The notes under the pieces are model-generated. The model worked only from the letters and a program-made list of their open reading frames with translations. It made no database searches and was not told the DNA's origin. The translations under genes and the position numbers were made by a program. Below are positions 1 through 5,825 of a stretch of DNA of 7,730 bases, piece after piece (the first letter of the stretch is position 1; every line of letters begins with the position of its first letter). Location of the stretch: positions 1 through 7,730 of the forward strand of contig CALDPL010000125.1 in the NCBI GenBank assembly GCA_937911965.1, in the 5' to 3' direction. Source of the stretch: an uncultured Allomuricauda sp. Its GTDB lineage: Bacteria > Bacteroidota > Bacteroidia > Flavobacteriales > Flavobacteriaceae.

Positions 1-828
1 CGCTCCCTGAGGTCGGACGAGGAAATCGACCGGGGCCTAAAGCGCATTTGGGACACCATGCTGGAAAGTATGTACCTGGGCTGCCATACCGAGGGAAAAC
101 TGCCAGGGGGCCTGAACGTGAAGCGCCGGGCCCACGACCTGCACCAAAACCTCATTGGGGACACCCCCTACTCCAACCCACGACAATGGATCGAAAGCAT
201 AAGGGACACCGAGGTAAAGTTCAGGCAGATTCTCAAATGGGTCAGCTGTTTCGCCCTCAGTGTCAACGAAGTGAATGCTTCCCTGGGCCGGGTGGTCACC
301 GCCCCCACCAACGGCAGTGCGGGGGTGATACCCGCCGTATTGATGTATTATATGGTGATCGAGAACCACGATGGCGATTTCGATGACGTCAGGCAGTTTT
401 TGTTGGTGGCCAGTGAGGTCGGCAGCATCTTTAAAAAAGGGGCCACCATATCCGCGGCCATGGGAGGCTGTCAGGCAGAGATCGGGGTCTCCTCGGCCAT
501 GGCGGCCGCTGGGCTGACCCAGCTTATGGGCGGCAGTCCCGAACAGGTGTTGATGGCGGCTGAAATTGCCATGGAACACCACCTGGGGCTAACCTGCGAT
601 CCCATTGGGGGCCTGGTACAGATTCCCTGTATCGAACGAAATGCCATGGGTGCGATCAAGGCGATCAATGCGGCCGAACTTGCCCTGGACAGCGACCCCA
701 AGGAAGCCAAGGTACCCTTGGACAACGTGGTCAGCACCATGTGGGAGACCGCCAAGGACATGAGTTCCAAATACAAGGAGACTTCGGAAGGGGGCCTTGC
801 CGTGGGGGTATACCTGAGCGATTGTTAA
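1..828 (+). CDS. sdaA: L-serine ammonia-lyase (serine dehydratase), iron-sulfur one-chain type, 5'-truncated
   Basis: This enzyme deaminates L-serine to pyruvate and ammonia in the cytoplasm using a [4Fe-4S] cluster. The frame is open from base 1, so the start lies off the window; 275 residues are visible, the catalytic alpha domain. One-chain bacterial enzymes are about 450-475 residues, so the N-terminal beta domain is missing here only because of the window edge. The conserved [15 protein letters not shown] motif is at visible residues 100-114. Three candidate cluster cysteines are at visible residues 157 (GGCQAEIG), 199 (LTCDP) and 210 (IPCIERN). Their 42- and 11-residue spacing matches what I recall for the Legionella enzyme. 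The last residue is also Cys (275), fitting the 'tail-in-mouth' arrangement in which the C-terminal cysteine is the fourth cluster ligand. The stop codon overlaps that of the convergent downstream gene. The family assignment is very secure. Confidence 0.96.
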   Translation, partial: RSLRSDEEIDRGLKRIWDTMLESMYLGCHTEGKLPGGLNVKRRAHDLHQNLIGDTPYSNPRQWIESIRDTEVKFRQILKWVSCFALSVNEVNASLGRVVTAPTNGSAGVIPAVLMYYMVIENHDGDFDDVRQFLLVASEVGSIFKKGATISAAMGGCQAEIGVSSAMAAAGLTQLMGGSPEQVLMAAEIAMEHHLGLTCDPIGGLVQIPCIERNAMGAIKAINAAELALDSDPKEAKVPLDNVVSTMWETAKDMSSKYKETSEGGLAVGVYLSDC

Positions 829-1310
829 TCCGGGCAATCCTCCTTGCCCCGGGTATCGATCAGGTGGACAATTTTCCAATGCCCATCGAAATTCACCATT
901 TGAAAGGAGTTGACACCACAATGGCTGAACTCCCCATTGACCCAAAATTCATAGCCCACCCAGGCATTGGCCAGTCCCTGGTTCACTTGGATCGAAAAGG
1001 AAGTGAGCCGTTCCTCATAGGCAATGCTGTCCGGAATACTGACGATCGATTGGACAAACTTGGAAAAATCCTCCGTGGAAAACCGGGTTTTCCCTTGGGA
1101 ATCCCTGGAGGTGGTCTGCAATGCAATCCCGGGAGCGACCGTGGAGAGGATCAGACTGGAATCCTGTTTGTGGAAGCCCTCGAAAAAGATTTCCACCACC
1201 TTTCTGACCTGGGAACGGGCATCCCCTATTTTCCCATTGGTTTGCTGGGCATGGAGCCCAAGTCCCCAAAACAATAGCGGGAGGACAATTAATTTCCAAG
1301 ACTTTCCCAT
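825..1310 (-). CDS. exported NTF2/SnoaL-like small protein of unknown function
   Basis: This gene encodes 161 residues. Residues 1-21 form a clear Sec signal peptide: a short MGKSWK n-region, a hydrophobic [13 protein letters not shown] core, and a likely cut at LHA|QQ. There is no lipobox cysteine, so the mature protein is probably periplasmic. The rest resembles the NTF2-like/SnoaL cone fold: an N-terminal helix with [16 protein letters not shown] (35-50), then strands around [41 protein letters not shown] (113-153). The final 'W-I-H' strand is typical of DUF4440 or lumazine-binding-like members. Such folds bind small ligands or act as small enzymes, and the sequence does not say which. The ATG at 1310 is chosen because the signal peptide begins there and AAAGGA directly precedes it; an upstream TTG at 1337 would add a charged extension before the signal. 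The two cysteines (131, 159) could form a disulfide. Its stop shares TTAA with the sdaA stop. Confidence 0.75.
   Translation of the reverse strand: MGKSWKLIVLPLLFWGLGLHAQQTNGKIGDARSQVRKVVEIFFEGFHKQDSSLILSTVAPGIALQTTSRDSQGKTRFSTEDFSKFVQSIVSIPDSIAYEERLTSFSIQVNQGLANAWVGYEFWVNGEFSHCGVNSFQMVNFDGHWKIVHLIDTRGKEDCPD
830..852 (+). terminator. GC-rich hairpin just after sdaA, possible transcription terminator
   Basis: An inverted repeat begins one base after the sdaA stop codon. The left arm CCGGGCAA (830-837) pairs with TTGCCC plus GG (844-852), with one bulged C and a six-base TCCTCC loop. It is the strongest hairpin I found at a gene end in this window. No T-tract follows, so it is not a canonical intrinsic terminator; it could instead protect the 3' end of the sdaA mRNA. 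On the other strand the same bases encode the last codons (KEDCPD) of the convergent gene, so both coding sequence and structure constrain the site. Confidence 0.4.
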
Positions 1311-1379
1311 TCCTTTAGTGATTTGATCGAGATCCAAATTAAAGAAAACTGCTTACTTTTAACGGCTAAACAGGAAATA
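1311..1379. promoter_or_regulatory. divergent promoter region between the NTF2-like gene and panB
   Basis: This 69-bp AT-rich spacer must hold the promoters of both divergent genes. It contains an imperfect inverted repeat, ATTTGATC (1321-1328) and GATCCAAAT (1331-1339), which could be an operator. The Bacteroidota -7 consensus is TAnnTTTG. A near match for panB is TACTTTTA at 1354-1361. On the minus strand, TAATTTGG (1341-1334) is a near match for the other gene. Neither has a TTTG box at the usual distance, so the promoter assignments are tentative. AGGAAATA directly precedes the panB ATG and gives only a weak ribosome binding site. Confidence 0.35.
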
Positions 1380-2198
1380 ATGTCCATTGCAAAAAAAGAA
1401 TACAAAAGAATCACGGTGAAATCCCTGGTGGAAATGAAACAGAACGGAGAAAAGATCAGCATGCTCACCGCCTATGACTATTCCATGGCAAAGATCGTGG
1501 ATGCCGCCAATGTGGATGCCATCCTGGTCGGGGACTCCGCCAGCAACACCATGGCGGGCCACGAGACCACCCTTCCCATAACCCTGGACCAGATGATCTA
1601 CCATGCCTCATCGGTGGTACGGGCGGCAAAAAGGGCCCTGGTCGTGGTGGACATCCCCTTTGGCAGTTATCAAAGCGATTCCAAGGAGGCCCTGCGTTCG
1701 GCCATCAGGATCATGAAGGAAAGTGGGGCCCATGCCGTCAAGGTGGAGGGAGGCAGTGAAATCAAGGATTCGGTCACCAGGATCCTCCAGGCCGGTATTC
1801 CCGTAATGGGCCACTTGGGACTCACCCCCCAATCCATCTATAAGTTCGGAACCTATACCGTACGCGCCAAGGAGGAGGAGGAGGCCCAGAAACTCAAGGA
1901 CGACGCCAAGATGCTGGAGGAGCTGGGCTGTTTTGGGATCGTCCTGGAAAAAATTCCCGCCAAATTGGCCAAGGAAGTCGCCCAGAGCGTATCGATTCCC
2001 ATCATCGGGATCGGGGCCGGGGGCGATGTGGACGGACAGGTCCTGGTGGTCCACGACATGCTGGGGATGACCCATGAGTTCCACCCGAGGTTCCTCAGAA
2101 GGTACCTCAACCTTTACGAAGCCATGGGAGATGCCATATCCCAATATGTGGAGGACGTGAAGTCCAGGGATTTTCCCAATGCCGAGGAATCCTACTGA
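1380..2198 (+). CDS. panB: 3-methyl-2-oxobutanoate hydroxymethyltransferase (ketopantoate hydroxymethyltransferase)
   Basis: PanB transfers a hydroxymethyl group from 5,10-methylene-tetrahydrofolate to 2-oxoisovalerate, giving ketopantoate, the first committed step of pantothenate and CoA synthesis. The 272-residue product is close to the usual length (264 in E. coli). The family motifs run in order on a TIM barrel: [14 protein letters not shown] (28-41), [17 protein letters not shown] (48-64), VDIPFGSYQ (90-98), AVKVEGG (119-125), [12 protein letters not shown] (141-152), IVLEKIP (187-193) and [19 protein letters not shown] (208-226). Metal ligands correspond to D52, D91 and E123, and the putative catalytic acid to E190. 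The ATG at 1380 is preferred to a TTG at 1323 because the family begins near KRITVKSL. A run of four Glu (166-169) sits in a variable loop. The pseudouridine synthase follows 22 bp downstream, probably in the same transcript. panC and panD are not in this window. Confidence 0.97.
   Translation: MSIAKKEYKRITVKSLVEMKQNGEKISMLTAYDYSMAKIVDAANVDAILVGDSASNTMAGHETTLPITLDQMIYHASSVVRAAKRALVVVDIPFGSYQSDSKEALRSAIRIMKESGAHAVKVEGGSEIKDSVTRILQAGIPVMGHLGLTPQSIYKFGTYTVRAKEEEEAQKLKDDAKMLEELGCFGIVLEKIPAKLAKEVAQSVSIPIIGIGAGGDVDGQVLVVHDMLGMTHEFHPRFLRRYLNLYEAMGDAISQYVEDVKSRDFPNAEESY
1871..1884 (+). repeat. panB: short GGA trinucleotide run inside panB
   Basis: Four and two-thirds tandem GGA units encode part of the four-glutamate stretch in a variable loop of PanB (residues 166-169). 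The tract is pure purine and resembles repeated Shine-Dalgarno cores. It is too short to be a notable microsatellite, but it is the clearest tandem repeat in the window. Confidence 0.6.
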
Positions 2199-2220
2199 AC
2201 CCCAAAACCAACGCTAGCAA

Positions 2221-2928
2221 TTGGCCGACAGCAACGTTTCTTCCGACCCATCCAATCTTCAGGTCATTTTTGAGGACAACCACCTAATTGTGGTCAACAA
2301 AAGGGTCGGGGACATCGTCCAAGGGGACAAAACCGGGGACGATCCCTTGTCGGAGGTGGTGAAAACCTATCTCAAGGAAAAATACAACAAGGCGGGCAAT
2401 GTGTATCTCGGGGTGGTCCACAGACTTGACAGGCCCACTTCGGGGGTCCTGCTCTTTGCGAAGACTTCAAAGGCCCTGCCCCGTTTGAACAGGCACTTTG
2501 CCGAGGGGCAGGCCAAAAAGACCTATTGGGCCGTTGTGGATAGGGTCCCCGAACCCTTAAGTGCAACCCTGACCCATTGGCTGGTGCGCAACCCCAAACA
2601 GAACAAATCCTATGCCCATCCCAAGGAAGTCCCCAACAGCAAAAAGGCCGTACTGGAATACAGGGTACTGAAGACCCTGGATCGGTATTGCCTGCTTGAA
2701 ATCGATTTGGGTACGGGCCGGCACCATCAGATCCGGGCGCAGCTCGCGGCCATGGGATGTCACATCAAGGGCGACCTCAAATACGGGGCGGATCGCAGCA
2801 ACAGGGATGGCGGGATCCATTTGCACGCCCGATTTCTGGAAATCGAGCACCCCGTGAAAAAGGAACGGATTTCCTTTGAGGCGCCCCCTCCGCCGGACCC
2901 CCTTTGGGATGCCTGCATCAACGGGTGA
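2221..2928 (+). CDS. RluA-family RNA pseudouridine synthase (TTG start)
   Basis: The product isomerises specific uridines in RNA, probably rRNA or tRNA, to pseudouridine. It has 235 residues and no N-terminal S4 domain, so it resembles the compact RluA/RluC catalytic core rather than RluD. Motif I is VIFEDNHLIVVNKRVGDIVQ (15-34). Motif II is VVHRLDRPTSGVLLFAKT (65-82), with D70 as the catalytic aspartate. Motif III is LGTGRHHQIRAQLAAMGCHIKGDLKYG near the C-terminus. The substrate cannot be told from sequence. The start is unusual: the frame has a TAG at 2215-2217, only one codon before TTG 2221, and no ATG or other suitable start lies before motif I, so TTG is the only start that keeps the core intact. 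The gene follows panB by 22 bp and may be translationally coupled to it. Its last 11 bases overlap the end of the convergent gene. Confidence 0.93.
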   Translation: MADSNVSSDPSNLQVIFEDNHLIVVNKRVGDIVQGDKTGDDPLSEVVKTYLKEKYNKAGNVYLGVVHRLDRPTSGVLLFAKTSKALPRLNRHFAEGQAKKTYWAVVDRVPEPLSATLTHWLVRNPKQNKSYAHPKEVPNSKKAVLEYRVLKTLDRYCLLEIDLGTGRHHQIRAQLAAMGCHIKGDLKYGADRSNRDGGIHLHARFLEIEHPVKKERISFEAPPPPDPLWDACING

Positions 2929-4462
2929 TCAAAAGGGCCTTCTCCCGAATGATCTGGGCAACCGGCTTGTTTTCCAAATGGCTTTCAAGCCAGGAAAGGA
3001 TGTCCAAATAGAGAAATGCCCTTTTTTCATAGGGATGGTTCTCGTACTTTTTCAGTTCCTTGTACAATTTTTCAAACTCATCCCTGAGCTCGTGTGGATA
3101 GATGTCCCCAAGGCCCCTTAGAAACTTGATCATTTCCTTTTGTACGGCATGCAGGTCGTTCATTTTCAACAAGAACTTATAGGTGCTCTTCAATTGCACC
3201 TCCAAGTGATAGTCCATCCCGGCCTCATAGTGGGCCACTAGGCTCAAGACCCTGGCAAAGCACATCAGGTCCTCCCGCATCTTAAGGTTTTTATTGGAAA
3301 TGATCCTCTTGAGGTACACGATGCAATTCTTGTTGTCCCCATTGCCAAAGTAGAGGCAGGCAATTTTATAATAGAGGAGCATGATGTGGTGCTCATCGAT
3401 CCTGTCCCTGTGTTTTTTGACCCCGTATTCCACGATGTTCACCAAATACAGGCCCTTGTCAAAGGTTCCCTCCAAAAAATGAAGGTTCAGCCTGTTGTTG
3501 TTGATGTACAAAAAAGCAAGGGAGGCGATATTGTCATTGTGCGGGAACTTGGGGTCCGCCACCTGCTCCTCCAAACGTTCCAGGACATGCCTGAACCTGG
3601 AAGCGTACTTTACAAAAAACAGGGATTCCAAAAGGTAGTTGTTCCCCTTGAGGTAAAAGACCGGGTGCAAGGGAACCATCCCGGGATTGTCATCGAACAA
3701 GGCCACCCATTTGCTGGCATAGCGGTAGGCCAACAAAAAATCCTGGGTCAACAGGCTGTACCAAAGATAGGCCTTGTACAACCATAATTTTTCCCTGAAT
3801 CCCAGTTTGTCAACTTGATGGGAGGGCATGTTTTTGTCAAAATACGCCCTGACCTTTTTCAGGTCCTCGTCACTGCGCACGTAACCCACCTGCAACATCA
3901 TCCCATAGAGTTTCAGGGAAAGGTTGGACAGCTTGCTGGTCATCACATTGTGGGCGGAGAGTTCCTTGGCCTGCTGGGTCAGTTCATCGGCCCGGGCAGG
4001 AATGCTCCGGGTTATGTATTGGGTCTCTATGAGCTTTTCCAGTTCCACGATCTCATAGGCCACGTTTTTCTCCTCATGCTCCACGGCAAAGGTCTTGGCC
4101 TTGTCCAGGATTTTCAGACTTTGCCTATAGAGCCCCTTTTGGTAGAGGATCGTGGCAAAGTCCAACTGCTCCCTGATCTGTATCCTTATGTTTTGGTTTA
4201 CGGGGTTCAATCTCAGGCTCACCAGGATCTGTTTGTACAAATGGGCCTTCAGGTTGGAGAGTTGGGCCTTTTTAACAATACCGCTTTCCATAATCTGCCG
4301 CTCGTCGTATCGCTGCATCTTGTCCATCAGGTTGAACAGGGCCAAAAACTTGGCGTCCGCATTGACCCCGAGCCTACCCACATAAAGTTTGAATTGACGC
4401 TTCTCGGATTTGGACAGTGATTTTATCAACACGAACAAAGCGTCCCTATGGGCATTTGTCAT
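2918..4462 (-). CDS. large all-helical, TPR-like protein of unknown function, flavobacterial type
   Basis: I do not recognise a named function. The 514-residue product has no signal peptide or membrane segment, so it is probably cytoplasmic. It is predicted almost entirely helical, and rich in Leu, Lys, Tyr and Glu. TPR-like helical hairpins are visible at about 97-145 (LDFATILYQKGLYRQSLKIL, then a second helix) and 360-395 (LLYYKIACLYFGNGDNKNCI onward). The basic N-terminal segment LIKSLSKSEKRQFKLYVGRLG (12-32) and the C-terminal HPYEKRAFLYLDILSWLES (476-494) look like conserved family signatures; from memory, close relatives occur across Flavobacteriia as unannotated proteins, which I could not check. 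TPR-like solenoids normally bind proteins, so a scaffold or regulatory role is possible but unproven. The start is ATG at 4462, preceded by very AT-rich DNA. The gene is divergent from leuA and convergent with the pseudouridine synthase, with an 11-bp overlap. No frameshift is seen. Confidence 0.85.
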   Translation of the reverse strand: MTNAHRDALFVLIKSLSKSEKRQFKLYVGRLGVNADAKFLALFNLMDKMQRYDERQIMESGIVKKAQLSNLKAHLYKQILVSLRLNPVNQNIRIQIREQLDFATILYQKGLYRQSLKILDKAKTFAVEHEEKNVAYEIVELEKLIETQYITRSIPARADELTQQAKELSAHNVMTSKLSNLSLKLYGMMLQVGYVRSDEDLKKVRAYFDKNMPSHQVDKLGFREKLWLYKAYLWYSLLTQDFLLAYRYASKWVALFDDNPGMVPLHPVFYLKGNNYLLESLFFVKYASRFRHVLERLEEQVADPKFPHNDNIASLAFLYINNNRLNLHFLEGTFDKGLYLVNIVEYGVKKHRDRIDEHHIMLLYYKIACLYFGNGDNKNCIVYLKRIISNKNLKMREDLMCFARVLSLVAHYEAGMDYHLEVQLKSTYKFLLKMNDLHAVQKEMIKFLRGLGDIYPHELRDEFEKLYKELKKYENHPYEKRAFLYLDILSWLESHLENKPVAQIIREKALLITR

Positions 4463-4608
4463 CGTAATATATAATATTTAAAATTCTATTTTACAATCAC
4501 TTAAACTCCACAACATACGATTTAACGTTGTAACTGTGGGGGGTATTTTTCGAACCTTCACCCCTACTTGCCCTATTTTCGTATGAATTGGATAAATTGA
4601 TTGAAACA
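4463..4608. promoter_or_regulatory. divergent promoter and leader region between the helical-protein gene and leuA
   Basis: This 146-bp AT-rich spacer must serve both divergent genes. Next to the helical-protein gene it is nearly pure A/T (about 4463-4495). On the leuA side, a run of six G (4538-4543) leads into TATTTTTC (4544-4551), a near match to the Bacteroidota -7 box TAnnTTTG. The closest TTG upstream (4528-4530) is only 13 bases away, shorter than usual. GGGGT (4540-4544) can pair with ACCCC (4560-4564), making a small hairpin about 45 bases before the leuA ATG. A five-codon open frame encoding MNWIN (4583-4600) ends eight bases before leuA. I see no leucine-rich leader peptide, T-box or clear attenuator. 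Confidence 0.4.
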
Positions 4609-5781
4609 ATGGGTAAAGATAAGGTACAAATTTTTGATACCACACTAAGGGATGGGGAACAAGTTCCGGGATGCAAATTGGATACGGAACAAAAATTGGT
4701 CATTGCCGAAAGGCTGGACGAACTGGGAGTGGATGTGATCGAAGCTGGCTTTCCAATATCCAGTCCAGGGGATTTCAAATCGGTACATGAAATATCCAAA
4801 TTGGTGAAAAATGCAACGGTATGCGGCTTGACACGGGCCGTGAAAAGGGACATCGAAGTGGCCGCAGAGGCCATAAAATCAGCGAAAAGACCTAGGATAC
4901 ACACCGGGATAGGCACTTCCGATTCCCATATAAAATACAAGTTCAACGCCAGCCGCGATGAAATCATCCAGCGCGCGATAGCCGCCGTTTCCTATGCAAA
5001 ATCCTTTGTGGAGGATGTGGAATTCTATGCAGAGGATGCCGGGCGTACGGACAATGAATTTTTGGCCAGGGTATGTGAGGCGGCCATCAAGGCCGGGGCC
5101 ACTGTCCTGAACATTCCCGATACCACGGGTTATTGTCTCCCGGAGGAATACGGGGGAAAAATGAAATATTTACGTGAAAATGTCAAGGGCATCGACCGGG
5201 CCATCCTCTCCTGCCATTGCCACAACGACCTGGGCCTGGCAACGGCAAATTCCATAGCCGGGGTGATCAATGGGGCAAGGCAGATCGAATGTACCATAAA
5301 CGGGATAGGGGAACGGGCCGGAAATACCTCCTTGGAAGAGGTGGTGATGATCTTGAGGCAACATCCCTATCTGAACCTGGATACGGACATCAACAGCAGA
5401 CTTTTGTGGGACACCAGCCAGATGGTCTCCCAAAAAATGGGAATGCCCGTCCAACCGAACAAGGCCATTGTGGGCGCCAATGCTTTTGCCCACGAATCCG
5501 GCATCCATCAGGACGGGGTAATCAAATACCGGGAAACCTATGAGATCATAGACCCAAGGGAAGTCGGTGTGAACGAGTCTTCCATAGTCCTTACCGCCAG
5601 AAGCGGCCGTGCCGCCCTGGCCTATAGGGCGAAAAAAGTGGGCTATGAGTTGACCAAGATCCAATTGGATTCCGTCTATGACAACTTTTTGTTGTTCGCG
5701 GACCGCAAAAAGGAAATCCTCGACGAGGACATCCATCAAATCATCGAGACCAGCAAGATTAACATCCAAAGTATCGCATAA
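4609..5781 (+). CDS. leuA: 2-isopropylmalate synthase, short form without the leucine-binding regulatory domain
   Basis: LeuA condenses acetyl-CoA with 2-oxoisovalerate to 2-isopropylmalate, the committed step of leucine synthesis. The 390-residue product has the DRE-TIM barrel signatures: [13 protein letters not shown] (9-21, with R14 and D15), [14 protein letters not shown] (43-56), the metal-binding [13 protein letters not shown] (203-215, H203 and H205) and [12 protein letters not shown] (234-245, N239). The accessory subdomain follows, with [13 protein letters not shown] (291-303) and SGRAALAYR (332-340). The protein ends just after [14 protein letters not shown], where long LeuA proteins (about 520 residues in E. 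coli) continue into the C-terminal leucine-binding domain. The natural stop and smooth end suggest a genuine short form rather than a broken gene. ATG 4609 is chosen over TTG 4588 because the family start is close to [14 protein letters not shown]. leuB follows after 44 bp. Related citramalate or homocitrate synthases are possible but less likely given SSPGDF and leuB. Confidence 0.94.
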   Translation: MGKDKVQIFDTTLRDGEQVPGCKLDTEQKLVIAERLDELGVDVIEAGFPISSPGDFKSVHEISKLVKNATVCGLTRAVKRDIEVAAEAIKSAKRPRIHTGIGTSDSHIKYKFNASRDEIIQRAIAAVSYAKSFVEDVEFYAEDAGRTDNEFLARVCEAAIKAGATVLNIPDTTGYCLPEEYGGKMKYLRENVKGIDRAILSCHCHNDLGLATANSIAGVINGARQIECTINGIGERAGNTSLEEVVMILRQHPYLNLDTDINSRLLWDTSQMVSQKMGMPVQPNKAIVGANAFAHESGIHQDGVIKYRETYEIIDPREVGVNESSIVLTARSGRAALAYRAKKVGYELTKIQLDSVYDNFLLFADRKKEILDEDIHQIIETSKINIQSIA

Positions 5782-5813
5782 TAGGGCCAAAGACACGAAC
5801 ATCCTGACCCCAT

Positions 5814-5818
5814 AAAGG
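5814..5818 (+). promoter_or_regulatory. Shine-Dalgarno-like AAAGG before leuB
   Basis: AAAGG lies seven bases before the leuB ATG at 5826 in the 44-bp leuA-leuB gap. It is one of the few purine-rich sites at usable spacing in this window, and it supports the chosen leuB start. The gap shows no promoter or terminator that I can recognise, consistent with a leuAB transcript. Confidence 0.4.
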
Positions 5819-5825
5819 TTTCCAT

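Noticed and set aside
741..1277. 178-codon plus-strand open frame running from sdaA into the NTF2-like gene
   Set aside because: It overlaps the end of sdaA out of frame and is antisense to a protein with a clear signal peptide and fold signature.
2927..2954. Hairpin GATCA/TGATC with inner GGG/CCC as a terminator after the pseudouridine synthase
   Set aside because: The stem is broken by a three-by-three internal loop, lacks a T-tract and lies in the coding end of the convergent gene, so it is too weak to call.
3815..4420. 201-codon and 133-codon plus-strand open frames across the helical-protein gene
   Set aside because: They are antisense to a long intact gene with coherent helical periodicity, and look like shadows rich in Gly, Val, Gln and His.
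4588..4608. TTG at 4588 as the leuA start
   Set aside because: It adds seven residues not expected in the family; the ATG at 4609 gives the normal N-terminus. It cannot be fully excluded.
4609..5781. Citramalate or homocitrate synthase instead of LeuA
   Set aside because: The [10 protein letters not shown] segment and the adjoining leuB favour 2-isopropylmalate synthase, although the short length alone would fit the relatives too.
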